Shown here one piece after another: positions 1-7,886 of a DNA stretch of 64,000 nt. The DNA comes from an uncultured Bacteroidota bacterium (GTDB lineage: Bacteria; Bacteroidota; Bacteroidia; Chitinophagales; Chitinophagaceae). Each line of letters begins with the position of its first letter. The first letter of the stretch is position 1. The stretch is from NCBI GenBank assembly GCA_903882805.1, contig CAIRYK010000009.1, forward strand, positions 1-64,000, read 5' to 3'. A program made the position numbers and the translations under genes. The notes beneath the pieces were generated by a model. That model saw only the letters and a program-made list of their open reading frames with translations, searched no databases and had not been told where the DNA came from.

Positions 1-33
1 AAACTCATTTATGTGCGTTAGCTTATTATGTTA

Positions 34-1761
34 TTATTGTTTTACGAAGAATTTATTTGAGGATGTACGATTACCTTGATATAAAGTAATGCTGTAAGAG
101 CCTGTAGAGAGCATATTAATAGCTATATTTTGATTTCCAACAGTCAGGCTACCTTGCAAAACTGTTTGTCCTAAAATATTCTTTATAGAATAGCCAGTGC
201 AAGAATTATCCGGGTTGTCAATGGTTATGTAGTCGGTTGCAGGATTGGGATAAACCAGCAGTTTATGATTATTTGAAGACGAAGTGGGCACTTTTGAATC
301 ATTGGACTTTCGGTAATTATACCCCGTACCGGGCGATGGGTCGAAAACACAGGTTTTATAATCTATTTGATGAGTACCTCCGTTATCCCATGCCCATGCT
401 ATTATGCTGTTAAAAGCCACATGGTTGCACGGGGTGCTTGCAGAGTTAGCATAATTACAATTACCAATGTTTTCAGGAGCTGCATAGTTATCATTTACTA
501 CAAAATAATCATCTACAGCACTCGGATCATATGCAAGATAACCAGTACTGCTGGTGTAATCTAAGGGAGCCATCATAACTATATCAGCTGGAGTAAGGTC
601 ATGAGCTATTTCTGTAATCATGTATTCATTAACACTTCCGCCATCGTTTGGCCCATAGGCAACCGTAGGTAAATGATGACTGGCAGCAGAATAACCGATA
701 CCCAAACCAGATAAATTAATTATCGACGAAGTAGAGAAAAAATAAGAAGTACCACCTGTTCTCGGGCCTTGCAAATTGTCGTAGGTACGTATAGTGTTGA
801 GCGAGGTATTGGCGGCAGCTATTTTATATACTGCTGTTACAGTACTTGTACTTGCAGTATAGTTGTCTATGGCATCTATGCGTGGAGTGTAGAAAGTGCT
901 ACTGGTGTTGTAGTCGTAGGTGAGTGGTGCGGTAATAGTGGTTCCGGCTCCTGTGGGGCCTGCATTCCAGTCGGCATAATATACATAATCTCGCTGTGCG
1001 TCCAGCATGGCTATACGTGCCACAAAGTCCTGAGAACCACCTGCAGGCCACTGCACTCCTGCCACATCGGGTTCAATAGCATAATAGGTACTGCCCGAGC
1101 CTGTAGTTATGTTTTGTACAGACGACAGCAAAGCACCCGAAGTAAGTGAAGCCATGGCTGCATAAACTGTTTGTGAACTGCAGCAGCCAATGCGTTCGTC
1201 CCACGTTATAAAGAATTTCTCGCACAGTGGCAGTCCCAAAAATAAGTTCCCAGCTTCTGCCACCACGTCTATGTGTACGGTAGAGGCTACATAACCAAAG
1301 GCCGGTGTTATTATGTAGTTAGACAGATATATGATATTAAATGCACCGGTATAAGGTAGCGTGAAGGATATTCTAAAAAAGTCGATTTCAATATTGCCGC
1401 TATTGTTTATAAATGCAACAGCCATTTTAAAATCTGTTGCGGGATTTGGTGAGGTAGGGTCGTTGCCAAGTATGATATCTGGGGTAGATATCATGGTGGG
1501 CGTAGTGGTGTATGCATAAGTAACCGTGGTTGACGATGCTAAGTCGGTTACTGTTATACCACCGTAATTTGTACCTCCGCCATAGTAAGCAGTGGCAGCA
1601 ATAGTGTTGAAGTTGGATGCATTCACGGCATAGTCTATCATGGCGGTGTTTAGCCCAAGTATAGTGTAGGTAGAACTGGTAGCCGGAGCCGTAAACCAAT
1701 TCACATCGGGCAACAAGCCTGTGGGTGGCACCAATGTTTGTGCCATGGTATTAAAATGCAT
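34..1761 (-). CDS. Secreted T9SS type A cargo protein, signal peptide offset by an A10 frameshift
   Basis: A 575-residue open frame of unknown catalytic function. The C-terminal ~75 residues form a type IX sorting domain (type A): LLVYPNPATDYITID, then GYSIKNILGQTVLQG and a final LSTGSYSITLYQGN...FFVKQ strand, so the protein is expected to cross the outer membrane through T9SS. The body is Ser/Thr/Tyr-rich, as in adhesin-like surface proteins; no enzyme motif was recognised. The open frame begins at MHFNTMAQT, which lacks a full signal peptide. Reading the same frame upstream gives LFSFFVTAITCCVMHFNTMA, an ideal hydrophobic core ending in AQ, but a run of ten A residues (1801-1810) separates it by one base from an ATG at 1813. 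With nine A the product would start MKKKLFSFF. This is a homopolymer error, slippage site or true mutation. Cargo call is firm; function unknown. Confidence 0.8.
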   Translation of the reverse strand: MHFNTMAQTLVPPTGLLPDVNWFTAPATSSTYTILGLNTAMIDYAVNASNFNTIAATAYYGGGTNYGGITVTDLASSTTVTYAYTTTPTMISTPDIILGNDPTSPNPATDFKMAVAFINNSGNIEIDFFRISFTLPYTGAFNIIYLSNYIITPAFGYVASTVHIDVVAEAGNLFLGLPLCEKFFITWDERIGCCSSQTVYAAMASLTSGALLSSVQNITTGSGSTYYAIEPDVAGVQWPAGGSQDFVARIAMLDAQRDYVYYADWNAGPTGAGTTITAPLTYDYNTSSTFYTPRIDAIDNYTASTSTVTAVYKIAAANTSLNTIRTYDNLQGPRTGGTSYFFSTSSIINLSGLGIGYSAASHHLPTVAYGPNDGGSVNEYMITEIAHDLTPADIVMMAPLDYTSSTGYLAYDPSAVDDYFVVNDNYAAPENIGNCNYANSASTPCNHVAFNSIIAWAWDNGGTHQIDYKTCVFDPSPGTGYNYRKSNDSKVPTSSSNNHKLLVYPNPATDYITIDNPDNSCTGYSIKNILGQTVLQGSLTVGNQNIAINMLSTGSYSITLYQGNRTSSNKFFVKQ

Positions 1762-1800
1762 AACGCAGCAGGTTATGGCGGTGACGAAAAAAGAAAATAG

Positions 1801-1813
1801 TTTTTTTTTTCAT
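1801..1813 (-). other. A10 homopolymer between ATG and signal peptide frame
   Basis: On the minus strand an ATG (1813-1811) is followed by exactly ten A (1810-1801). In the frame set by that ATG translation ends after 20 codons; loss of one A fuses the ATG to the signal peptide and to the downstream cargo gene. Seen directly; whether it is a contingency locus or a sequencing error is not decided by the sequence. Confidence 0.7.
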
Positions 1814-2101
1814 AATATTTTTATGATTGGTAAAATAAATTGGTTGAAAAAAAGAAAACTAAAGAAGCAAGAGATTAGGGCAGGAATATGGCAGTTGATA
1901 CCCGTTTATGAAGGGCAAATAAATATAAGCGGCAATGGCTGAGTGTTTTCATATTTGGTGGCTGTTAGATAGCACTTAGTAAATGTAATGTTAAAATTTT
2001 GATTTATCAAGAGGTTAGCGGAAATATTTTATGTGATATTGTTTTGATGGGGGAAAATTCTGCTTTGTTGTGAAAGGGGGGGAGACGTAGGTGTTCGCAC
2101 A

Positions 2102-2144
2102 AAAACAAATGCGCGAAACCACATTGGTTTCGCGCATTTGTTTT
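2102..2144 (-). terminator. Terminator of the hem operon
   Basis: A perfect 20-bp stem (2102-2121 with 2125-2144) with a 3-base loop, containing the GCGCGAAACCA core and A/T-rich ends, lies 13 bases past the hemF stop. Reading on the minus strand the stem ends in a run of T, so it is a good intrinsic terminator. Confidence 0.85.
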
Positions 2145-2157
2145 ATGCTTTATATTA

Positions 2158-3072
2158 TCATATCCATTCTCGGGGATGGTAGTATTGTTCCATGGCGGCT
2201 TCGCGGCTGCCGGGGTCGGGGTGGTAGTCGTATTGCCAGCGGGCGCGGGGTGGAAGGCTCATCAGTATGCTCTCGGTGCGGCCATTGGTCTTTAACCCAA
2301 ACAGTGTGCCGCGGTCGTGTATCAGGTTGAACTCCACATACCTGCCACGGCGAATTTCCTGCCATTCTATTTCTTTTTCGGTATAGGGCAGGTCTTTGCG
2401 CAGGGTTGCTATAGGTAGGTAGGCATCCAGAAAAGCATTTCCATTGGCTTGCTGAAAACGGAATAACTCATTTTCGTTGGCAGCATCGGTTGGTCGCAGA
2501 TAGTCGTAAAACACGCCGCCTATACCTCTCATTTCGTTGCCGCGATGTTTGTTTACAAAGTATTCGTCACAGTGTTTTTTGTATTTGCCATAAAGGTCAT
2601 CGCCAAAGGGGGTTATGGCGTTTTTGAGGGTTTGGTGAAAATGTCTGGCATCTTCCTCAAAAATATAGTAGGGCGTGAGGTCGGTGCCACCGCCAAACCA
2701 GCAGTCGAGGCGATTGCCTTCAGTGTCATAGAGTTCAAAATACCGCCAGTTGGCATGTACGGTAGGCACATACGGGTTAAGCGGATGGATAACCAGCGAG
2801 AGTCCGCAAGCGAAAAAATTGCTCTCCGGCACACCAAAAGCCTGCTGCATGGCAGGGGGCAGTTTGCCCTCCACCACCGATGTGTTTACACCCCCTTTCT
2901 CGAAAACGGCGCCGTTGGCTATTACGCGCGTCTTGCCGCCGCCGCCTTCGGGGCGTACCCACGTATCTTCTATAAATTTCGCCTTACCGTCTACGCCTTC
3001 CAGCCCGGCGCAAATAGCGTCTTGCAGGTGGTGTATGTAGTTGGTAAACTGTTGCTTTATGTTGCCGCTCAT
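2158..3072 (-). CDS. hemF: Oxygen-dependent coproporphyrinogen III oxidase
   Basis: Converts coproporphyrinogen III to protoporphyrinogen IX by two oxidative decarboxylations using O2, in the cytoplasm. At 304 residues it has the family's normal length. Family motifs are all present: GGGVNTSVVEGKLP near residue 59, WFGGGTDLTPYY near 125, the FNLIHDRGTLFGL segment near 248 and GRTESILMSLPPRARW near 265. It is the last gene of the hemACDEF operon, 15 bases after hemE and just before a strong hairpin terminator. The O2-requiring enzyme, with no hemN in this window, fits an aerobic life style. Identity is essentially certain. Confidence 0.97.
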   Translation of the reverse strand: MSGNIKQQFTNYIHHLQDAICAGLEGVDGKAKFIEDTWVRPEGGGGKTRVIANGAVFEKGGVNTSVVEGKLPPAMQQAFGVPESNFFACGLSLVIHPLNPYVPTVHANWRYFELYDTEGNRLDCWFGGGTDLTPYYIFEEDARHFHQTLKNAITPFGDDLYGKYKKHCDEYFVNKHRGNEMRGIGGVFYDYLRPTDAANENELFRFQQANGNAFLDAYLPIATLRKDLPYTEKEIEWQEIRRGRYVEFNLIHDRGTLFGLKTNGRTESILMSLPPRARWQYDYHPDPGSREAAMEQYYHPREWI

Positions 3073-3087
3073 TGCTTGCAGGGGTTG

Positions 3088-4119
3088 TTATTGGCCGTAT
3101 TCTTTTACAGCATCTACAAATGCGCGTGCATGGTCTACCGGCACATTGGGCAGTATGCCATGACCCAGATTGGCTATGTAGTGCTTCGTACCAAAACCGT
3201 CTATCATTTCTTTCACTTCTTTCTTTATTTGCGGTATGGGTGCCAGCAGTTTAGATGGGTCGAAGTTGCCTTGCAGCGTTATTTTGTTGCCGCTCATTTG
3301 GCGGGCCATAGCGGGCGTAAGGCTCCAGTCTATACCCAGTCCGGCTGCGCTCGAGTTAGCTAAGTCGGGCAGAGCATACCAGCTACCTTTGGGGAACAAT
3401 ATTACCGGAGCCAGCGGGCTTACCGCATTAGATATTTGCAGCAAATAAGGCTGTGCAAATGTTTTGAAATCGGCAGGACTCAACAATCCGCTCCAGCTGT
3501 CAAACACCTGTACAAGGTCGGCGCCGGCAGCAGTTTGTGCTTTCAGGTATTTTATGGTAACGTCGGTTATTTTTTGTAGTAATGCGTGGGCCAGTTCGGG
3601 TTGGGTGAAGCAAAACTGTTTTGCTTTATCAAATGTTTTACTGCCCTTACCTTCCACCATGTAGCACAGCAGTGTCCATGGGGCGCCGGCAAAGCCGATC
3701 AGCGGAACACGACCGTTCAGTTCGCTTTTAGTAAGCGTCAGGGCTTTCATTACATAGTCCAGACGTTCTTCTGTTTCGGTAGTAATGAGTGCATCTAAAT
3801 CGGCCTGATTTTTAATCACTTCGGGCAGCGATGGGCCTTTACCTTCTTCCATAAGCACTGTCATGCCCATGGCCTGCGGTATTACCAGTATATCTGAAAA
3901 CAGAATAGCGGCATCTACGCCTACCTGATCTACGGGCTGCAGCGTTATTTCGCAAGCCAGTTCGGGCGTTTGCACACGGGTAAAGAAGTCGTATTTCTGA
4001 CGCAACTTTATATAGTCGGGCAGGTATCTGCCGGCTTGCCTCATCATCCACACCGGTGGTCGCGATAATTCTTCGCCGCTCAGCGCTCTGAGCAGTAGAT
4101 CGTTTTTCAGTACACTCAT
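3088..4119 (-). CDS. hemE: Uroporphyrinogen decarboxylase
   Basis: Decarboxylates the four acetate side chains of uroporphyrinogen III to give coproporphyrinogen III. The 343-residue protein begins with the diagnostic [17 protein letters not shown] motif (residues ~20-36), followed by [15 protein letters not shown] and the substrate-site segment [16 protein letters not shown] near residue 142; the C-terminal [19 protein letters not shown] is also typical. It sits between hemD (18-base gap) and hemF (15-base gap) in one minus-strand operon, so co-transcription is expected. Confidence 0.97.
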   Translation of the reverse strand: MSVLKNDLLLRALSGEELSRPPVWMMRQAGRYLPDYIKLRQKYDFFTRVQTPELACEITLQPVDQVGVDAAILFSDILVIPQAMGMTVLMEEGKGPSLPEVIKNQADLDALITTETEERLDYVMKALTLTKSELNGRVPLIGFAGAPWTLLCYMVEGKGSKTFDKAKQFCFTQPELAHALLQKITDVTIKYLKAQTAAGADLVQVFDSWSGLLSPADFKTFAQPYLLQISNAVSPLAPVILFPKGSWYALPDLANSSAAGLGIDWSLTPAMARQMSGNKITLQGNFDPSKLLAPIPQIKKEVKEMIDGFGTKHYIANLGHGILPNVPVDHARAFVDAVKEYGQ

Positions 4120-4137
4120 TGTTTACTATTTATAATA

Positions 4138-4848
4138 TCAGCTTTCGGCCTTTTTTGTACAAAAATCTATAGCCATTTCTGCCAGCGTTTCTTTTGCCGG
4201 TTCGGGGCTTGTGTAAATGGGTTTGTCGGTATGTCGGGCAATTTCTGCAGCGGTGGTTGCGCCTATGGCAAAATAGGCGCCAACTGCCTCGGCGGGGTTA
4301 GCGCTAAAAAAGCTACGCACTGCCGATGGGCTAAAAAACAAAGCCGCGGCATAGTTTGCTGATAGGGTCTTAGGGGTGGCTGTGGTTTTGTAAACCTCTA
4401 TTTCGTGTACGGTAACATCGCCTTCGGCCAGCAGGTCGGGCAAGGTATCCATTCGCTGGTCGCCGCAAAAAAATACTACTTCATAAACATCGTGCGCCAG
4501 TATCACCTCGGCAAGCGATGCCGCATCGTGGCTATAGCCAGCAATCGCTGTAATGTCGAAATGTTCTAATACCGCATTTTTGGTGGCATTTCCTATACAG
4601 TATATGGTCCAGTCGGGGCGGTATAGTTGTAGCGTAGCCGCAATAGCCCTGACAGCATTGGCGCTTGTGAACACAGCGGTTACAGGCAATGTGCACATTT
4701 CAGCTATTTCTTCAGTAAGCTCTATAGAGAGTATGGGCGTAGTAGCCACAAACGATACTACGTCCAGCCCCACCCCGTTATTGGCAGCGCGTTTTATCAG
4801 GTCCGGGTTCAGGGGAGCTGTGCTGAGTATGTTTGGCTTACTGTTCAT
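4138..4848 (-). CDS. hemD: Uroporphyrinogen-III synthase (operon copy)
   Basis: Expected to cyclise hydroxymethylbilane with inversion of ring D to uroporphyrinogen III. HemD is weakly conserved; the call rests on size (236 residues), two-lobed alternating pattern, the segments VTAVFTSANAVRA (near 56) and AALFFSPSAVRSFFSANP (near 167), the closing AIGATTAAEIARHTDKP region, and position between hemC and hemE. Its start overlaps the hemC end by 11 bases, indicating translational coupling. A second HemD-family protein is encoded at 36499-37308; the operon copy is the more likely heme enzyme. Confidence 0.88.
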   Translation of the reverse strand: MNSKPNILSTAPLNPDLIKRAANNGVGLDVVSFVATTPILSIELTEEIAEMCTLPVTAVFTSANAVRAIAATLQLYRPDWTIYCIGNATKNAVLEHFDITAIAGYSHDAASLAEVILAHDVYEVVFFCGDQRMDTLPDLLAEGDVTVHEIEVYKTTATPKTLSANYAAALFFSPSAVRSFFSANPAEAVGAYFAIGATTAAEIARHTDKPIYTSPEPAKETLAEMAIDFCTKKAES

Positions 4849-5779
4849 TTTTTATGTCATCCAGTATTTGTTGTCCGCCATTGGCGAGCAATTCTGCTGC
4901 CGCAACTTTGCCTACATTATTGTAGTCGGCTATGGGGGTTGTTTTTATAACCTCTGCGAGTCGCTTGCCGTCTTTACTTACAATATTACCTTTAAAATGT
5001 ATCTGGTCGTCATTTATTGTAGCCAATCCGCCAATAGGTACAGAACAGCCGCCCATTAGTGCGCGCAGAAAATCGCGTTCGGCTGCGGTGCATATTTCGG
5101 TGGGCTGATGATTGAGCAATGCCGACGCCTGATAAGCATATTCATCATCGGCCCGGCATACTACTAGTATGGCGCCTTGCGCAGGAGCGGGCAGCATCCA
5201 GTCGAGTTCTATAGCATCGGCGGGGCGCAAGCCTATGCGCTCCAGCCCGGCGGCGGCAAATATGGCTCCGGCCCAGTCGTTCTCTGCTACTTTGCGCAGG
5301 CGTGTATTTACGTTGCCGCGCAGGTTTTCCAGTTTATCGGCAGGGTAGCGGTGCAGCCATTGGGCTGTTCGCCTTATGCTGCTGGTGCCTATGGTTGCGG
5401 TAGCCTTTGTTGTTAGCTGGTCGTCGCTCAGCCCTAAGTGTGGGCTACCGGGCTTAGGTACAAAAATATCTTTGTGCGATGCGCGCGGCAGTACAGCCGC
5501 CTGCACAATGCCTCTGGCCATTTGCGTAGGCGCATCCTTCATAGAGTGTACGGCAATATCTATTTTGCCGCTCAGCAAAGCAATATCGAGCGATTTTGTG
5601 AAAATACCCTGTACACCCAGTTCGTAGAGCGGGGTAACAAGGTTTATATCGCCTTCGCTTTTTATAAACACCAGCTCTGCCGGGTAGCCGCGGTCTTGCA
5701 GCATGTTTTTTACGGTAGTAGCCTGCCACACCGCCAGTTCGCTTTCGCGGGTGCCTATACGGATTATCTTTTTATCCAT
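4838..5779 (-). CDS. hemC: Hydroxymethylbilane synthase (porphobilinogen deaminase)
   Basis: Polymerises four porphobilinogen units to hydroxymethylbilane using a covalently bound dipyrromethane cofactor. The 313-residue protein shows IRIGTRESELAVWQA at the N-terminus, HSMKDAPTQM near 79, ATIGTSSIRRTAQ near 128, LRGNVNTRL near 153, and the cofactor-binding Cys245 in MGGCSVPIGG. The start overlaps the hemA stop by one base (TAATG), and the end overlaps hemD. All catalytic landmarks are intact. Confidence 0.97.
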   Translation of the reverse strand: MDKKIIRIGTRESELAVWQATTVKNMLQDRGYPAELVFIKSEGDINLVTPLYELGVQGIFTKSLDIALLSGKIDIAVHSMKDAPTQMARGIVQAAVLPRASHKDIFVPKPGSPHLGLSDDQLTTKATATIGTSSIRRTAQWLHRYPADKLENLRGNVNTRLRKVAENDWAGAIFAAAGLERIGLRPADAIELDWMLPAPAQGAILVVCRADDEYAYQASALLNHQPTEICTAAERDFLRALMGGCSVPIGGLATINDDQIHFKGNIVSKDGKRLAEVIKTTPIADYNNVGKVAAAELLANGGQQILDDIKNEQ

Positions 5780-7005
5780 TATCCTATATAGTCGTTGATG
5801 GCTTCTATGTAATGGCAGCCTATGGTATTGTTGCGGCGCATTTTTATAGCCAGTGAGTTGATCACTTTTTGTATTTTCTCATCGTGAATGGCAGCTTCTG
5901 CGGTGTTAATGCACGAAACATTGAGTAAGAAGGGATCTATGTGTATGGTTTTAAGTTTGTTTTTCACTTCTTTGAGCAGCGGCACATAGCGGCGCATTTC
6001 GCACCAGTCGTTAAACTCGGCAATATGTTCGTTGATAATGCACAGCGCTTTGGGCGCTTCGTCCTTTCTTTTTTGCAACGTTTCGTCTTTTATTTTAGAC
6101 AATACATCTACGTCTACAAAGTGCACATTGGGCAAGGTTTGGGCGTCGGCGGCAACATTGCAGGGTATAGACATGTCTATAATCATTTTGTTGCCTGCGT
6201 TTTCCAAATGCTGTTTTAGTATTACGGGTTCGTTGGCATTTGTAGATACCAGTATTATATCGGCTGCGTATATAGCGCTTGCCAGATCCTCTACCGGAGC
6301 CGAACGGAGTTTCAGTTCATCAGCAAGTTTTTGCGCGGTTTCTTCGGTGCGGTTTACCAGTGTTATATTGGTTGTGTGCAGGTAGTCTACCAGATTGCGG
6401 CAGGTGGCGCGGCCTATTTTGCCGGTGCCCAGCAGCATGATTTTTTTATCCTTAACGCCCTTAATATGTTCTTTTATATACTGCACCGCGGCAAATGATA
6501 CCGAAACAGTGCCGCCGCTAAGTTCGGTATGTGTTTTTATAGCTTTAGACGACTGTAGTACCGAATTGAGCAGACGCTCCATAAACGGGCCTATCATGCC
6601 ATAACCCTTAGCTTGTTTTACAGCATTTTTTATTTGTCCTAATATTTCGTAGTCGCCCAGTATTTGCGAATCGAGGCCCGCAGCTACCTGATACAGATGA
6701 GCGATTGCCTGCGCTCCGTTTTTGGTATACGCCAGTTTAGAAAATGTTATTGCATCGCCTGCCGTATAGCTGCACAGCAGTTCTATAAACTGGTCGGGGC
6801 TAGTGGCGAAGCCGTATATTTCTGTGCGGTTGCAGGTAGAAACTACAAATAGTTCGTTGAGTTGCTGATGGGGAGCTGCAGCCAGCAGCAGGTCATATTG
6901 GTCGGTGTTAATTGCGAACATGCCCCTTACAGAAGCATCGGTCTTCTTGTAGTTGATGCCAACTACCCAAAAACCGTCTGTATTGTGCCTGTCTTTTATT
7001 TGCAT
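5779..7005 (-). CDS. hemA: Glutamyl-tRNA reductase
   Basis: First committed enzyme of the C5 route: NADPH-dependent reduction of glutamyl-tRNA(Glu) to glutamate-1-semialdehyde, the substrate of HemL (encoded here at 62288). The 408-residue protein has the catalytic Cys58 in VVSTCNRTEIYGF, the GDYEILGQIKNA motif (~117), the NADPH fold starting at KKIMLLGTGKIGR (~188) and a helical C-terminal dimerisation part. First gene of hemACDEF; a TACCTTTG box lies 23 bases upstream of the ATG, so the leader is only about 16-20 nt. Heme feedback cannot be judged from sequence. Confidence 0.96.
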   Translation of the reverse strand: MQIKDRHNTDGFWVVGINYKKTDASVRGMFAINTDQYDLLLAAAPHQQLNELFVVSTCNRTEIYGFATSPDQFIELLCSYTAGDAITFSKLAYTKNGAQAIAHLYQVAAGLDSQILGDYEILGQIKNAVKQAKGYGMIGPFMERLLNSVLQSSKAIKTHTELSGGTVSVSFAAVQYIKEHIKGVKDKKIMLLGTGKIGRATCRNLVDYLHTTNITLVNRTEETAQKLADELKLRSAPVEDLASAIYAADIILVSTNANEPVILKQHLENAGNKMIIDMSIPCNVAADAQTLPNVHFVDVDVLSKIKDETLQKRKDEAPKALCIINEHIAEFNDWCEMRRYVPLLKEVKNKLKTIHIDPFLLNVSCINTAEAAIHDEKIQKVINSLAIKMRRNNTIGCHYIEAINDYIG

Positions 7006-7027
7006 AAAGTACTTTAATCTACTTACG

Positions 7028-7035
7028 CAAAGGTA
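7028..7035 (-). promoter_or_regulatory. -7 box (TACCTTTG) of the hem operon promoter
   Basis: The minus strand reads TACCTTTG, a perfect match to the Bacteroidota consensus TAnnTTTG, 23 bases before the hemA ATG. No clear TTG -33 element at 17-21 bases spacing was found, which could mean the promoter needs an activator. Confidence 0.6.
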
Positions 7036-7091
7036 GTTGCAAAGGTTTTTGCGGTTGTTATACCCATGTCACGGGTCCGTCATTTTAAACG

Positions 7092-7105
7092 CTGATTATC
7101 ATCAG
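7092..7105. promoter_or_regulatory. FNR/Crp-type palindrome CTGAT-N4-ATCAG
   Basis: A perfect two-fold palindrome CTGAT TATC ATCAG lies between the Crp/Fnr-family gene and hemA. It differs by one base per half-site from the classical FNR box TTGAT-N4-ATCAA. Its centre is about 64 bases upstream of the hemA -7 box (about -77 from the likely start point). Short enough to occur by chance; function inferred from position only. Confidence 0.35.
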
Positions 7106-7186
7106 TTACCGGCTGCGGGCTGTGGTGGCAGGCAATATTTTGCGTTAAAAAGACGTTTGGGTTCTTTGTGTGTGAATTTGTTTAAA

Positions 7187-7810
7187 TTAAATAAATGCTA
7201 CTGCTTGTTTTTTGGGCTTGTTCATTCTGGCCTTTACGCGGCTAAGGGCTTCGGGGGTAATGCCCAGGTAAGAGGCAATCATGTATTGGGGTACGCGCTG
7301 CATCAGCCATGGGTGTTCGTCCATGATCTTGCGGTACCTTACGTCTATGGTTTCATTTTTTTCAGTATCTGCGCCATCGCTCATTTCTATAAATAGCCGC
7401 TCGGCTATGAGCCGGCCCAGTTTGTTGGCTTCAGGCACTTTGTCGTAGAGCAGCTGTAGTCCTTCGTAGCTGGTATCTACCAGTTCTGTGGCCTCGAGGG
7501 CCTGTAGGTAAATACGCGATGGCTCGCGGGTCAGGAAGCTGCGGTAGTCAGATATGTAGTTTAGTTCGTTGCAAAAGCTGGTTATTTTTTCTTTGCCGTC
7601 TATTACAAAATACATGCGCACGCTGCCATAATTAATAAACGATACATGATTGCACACCATACCCTCGCGCAGTATCATTTCTCCCTTCTTGAAGGTGCGT
7701 ATCGTTACCAGTTGCTCGCACAGGTTCCAGCTTTCGTCGGTCATGGTGGGTAGCAATTGCTTGTAGTAGTCTCTCAGCGGTTGTAATTGTGCCGGCGTTG
7801 GCATACGCAA
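7187..7810 (-). CDS. Crp/Fnr-family transcriptional regulator
   Basis: A 207-residue DNA-binding protein with an N-terminal cyclic-nucleotide-type beta-roll (FKKGEMILREGMVCNHVSF, then GSVRMYFVIDGKEKI) and a C-terminal helix-turn-helix of the Bacteroidota type (RVPQYMIASYLGITPEALSRVKA). The beta-roll lacks the cAMP-contact arginine/glutamate signature and there is no N-terminal cysteine cluster as in oxygen-sensing FNR, so the ligand is unknown. It lies 181 bases upstream of hemA on the same strand; a palindrome and a separate hemA promoter sit between them, so a role in hem control is possible but not shown. Confidence 0.85.
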   Translation of the reverse strand: MRMPTPAQLQPLRDYYKQLLPTMTDESWNLCEQLVTIRTFKKGEMILREGMVCNHVSFINYGSVRMYFVIDGKEKITSFCNELNYISDYRSFLTREPSRIYLQALEATELVDTSYEGLQLLYDKVPEANKLGRLIAERLFIEMSDGADTEKNETIDVRYRKIMDEHPWLMQRVPQYMIASYLGITPEALSRVKARMNKPKKQAVAFI

Positions 7811-7886
7811 ATTGTTTTTTCAAAGTTCTAAAAAAAATACCATTATACGTAAAGCGCCCACCGGCGTTGCAACATTACCTGCCAGC

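Noticed and set aside
2545-3363. 272-codon plus-strand ORF opposite hemF/hemE
   Set aside because: Crosses two clear minus-strand genes and shows no family motif.
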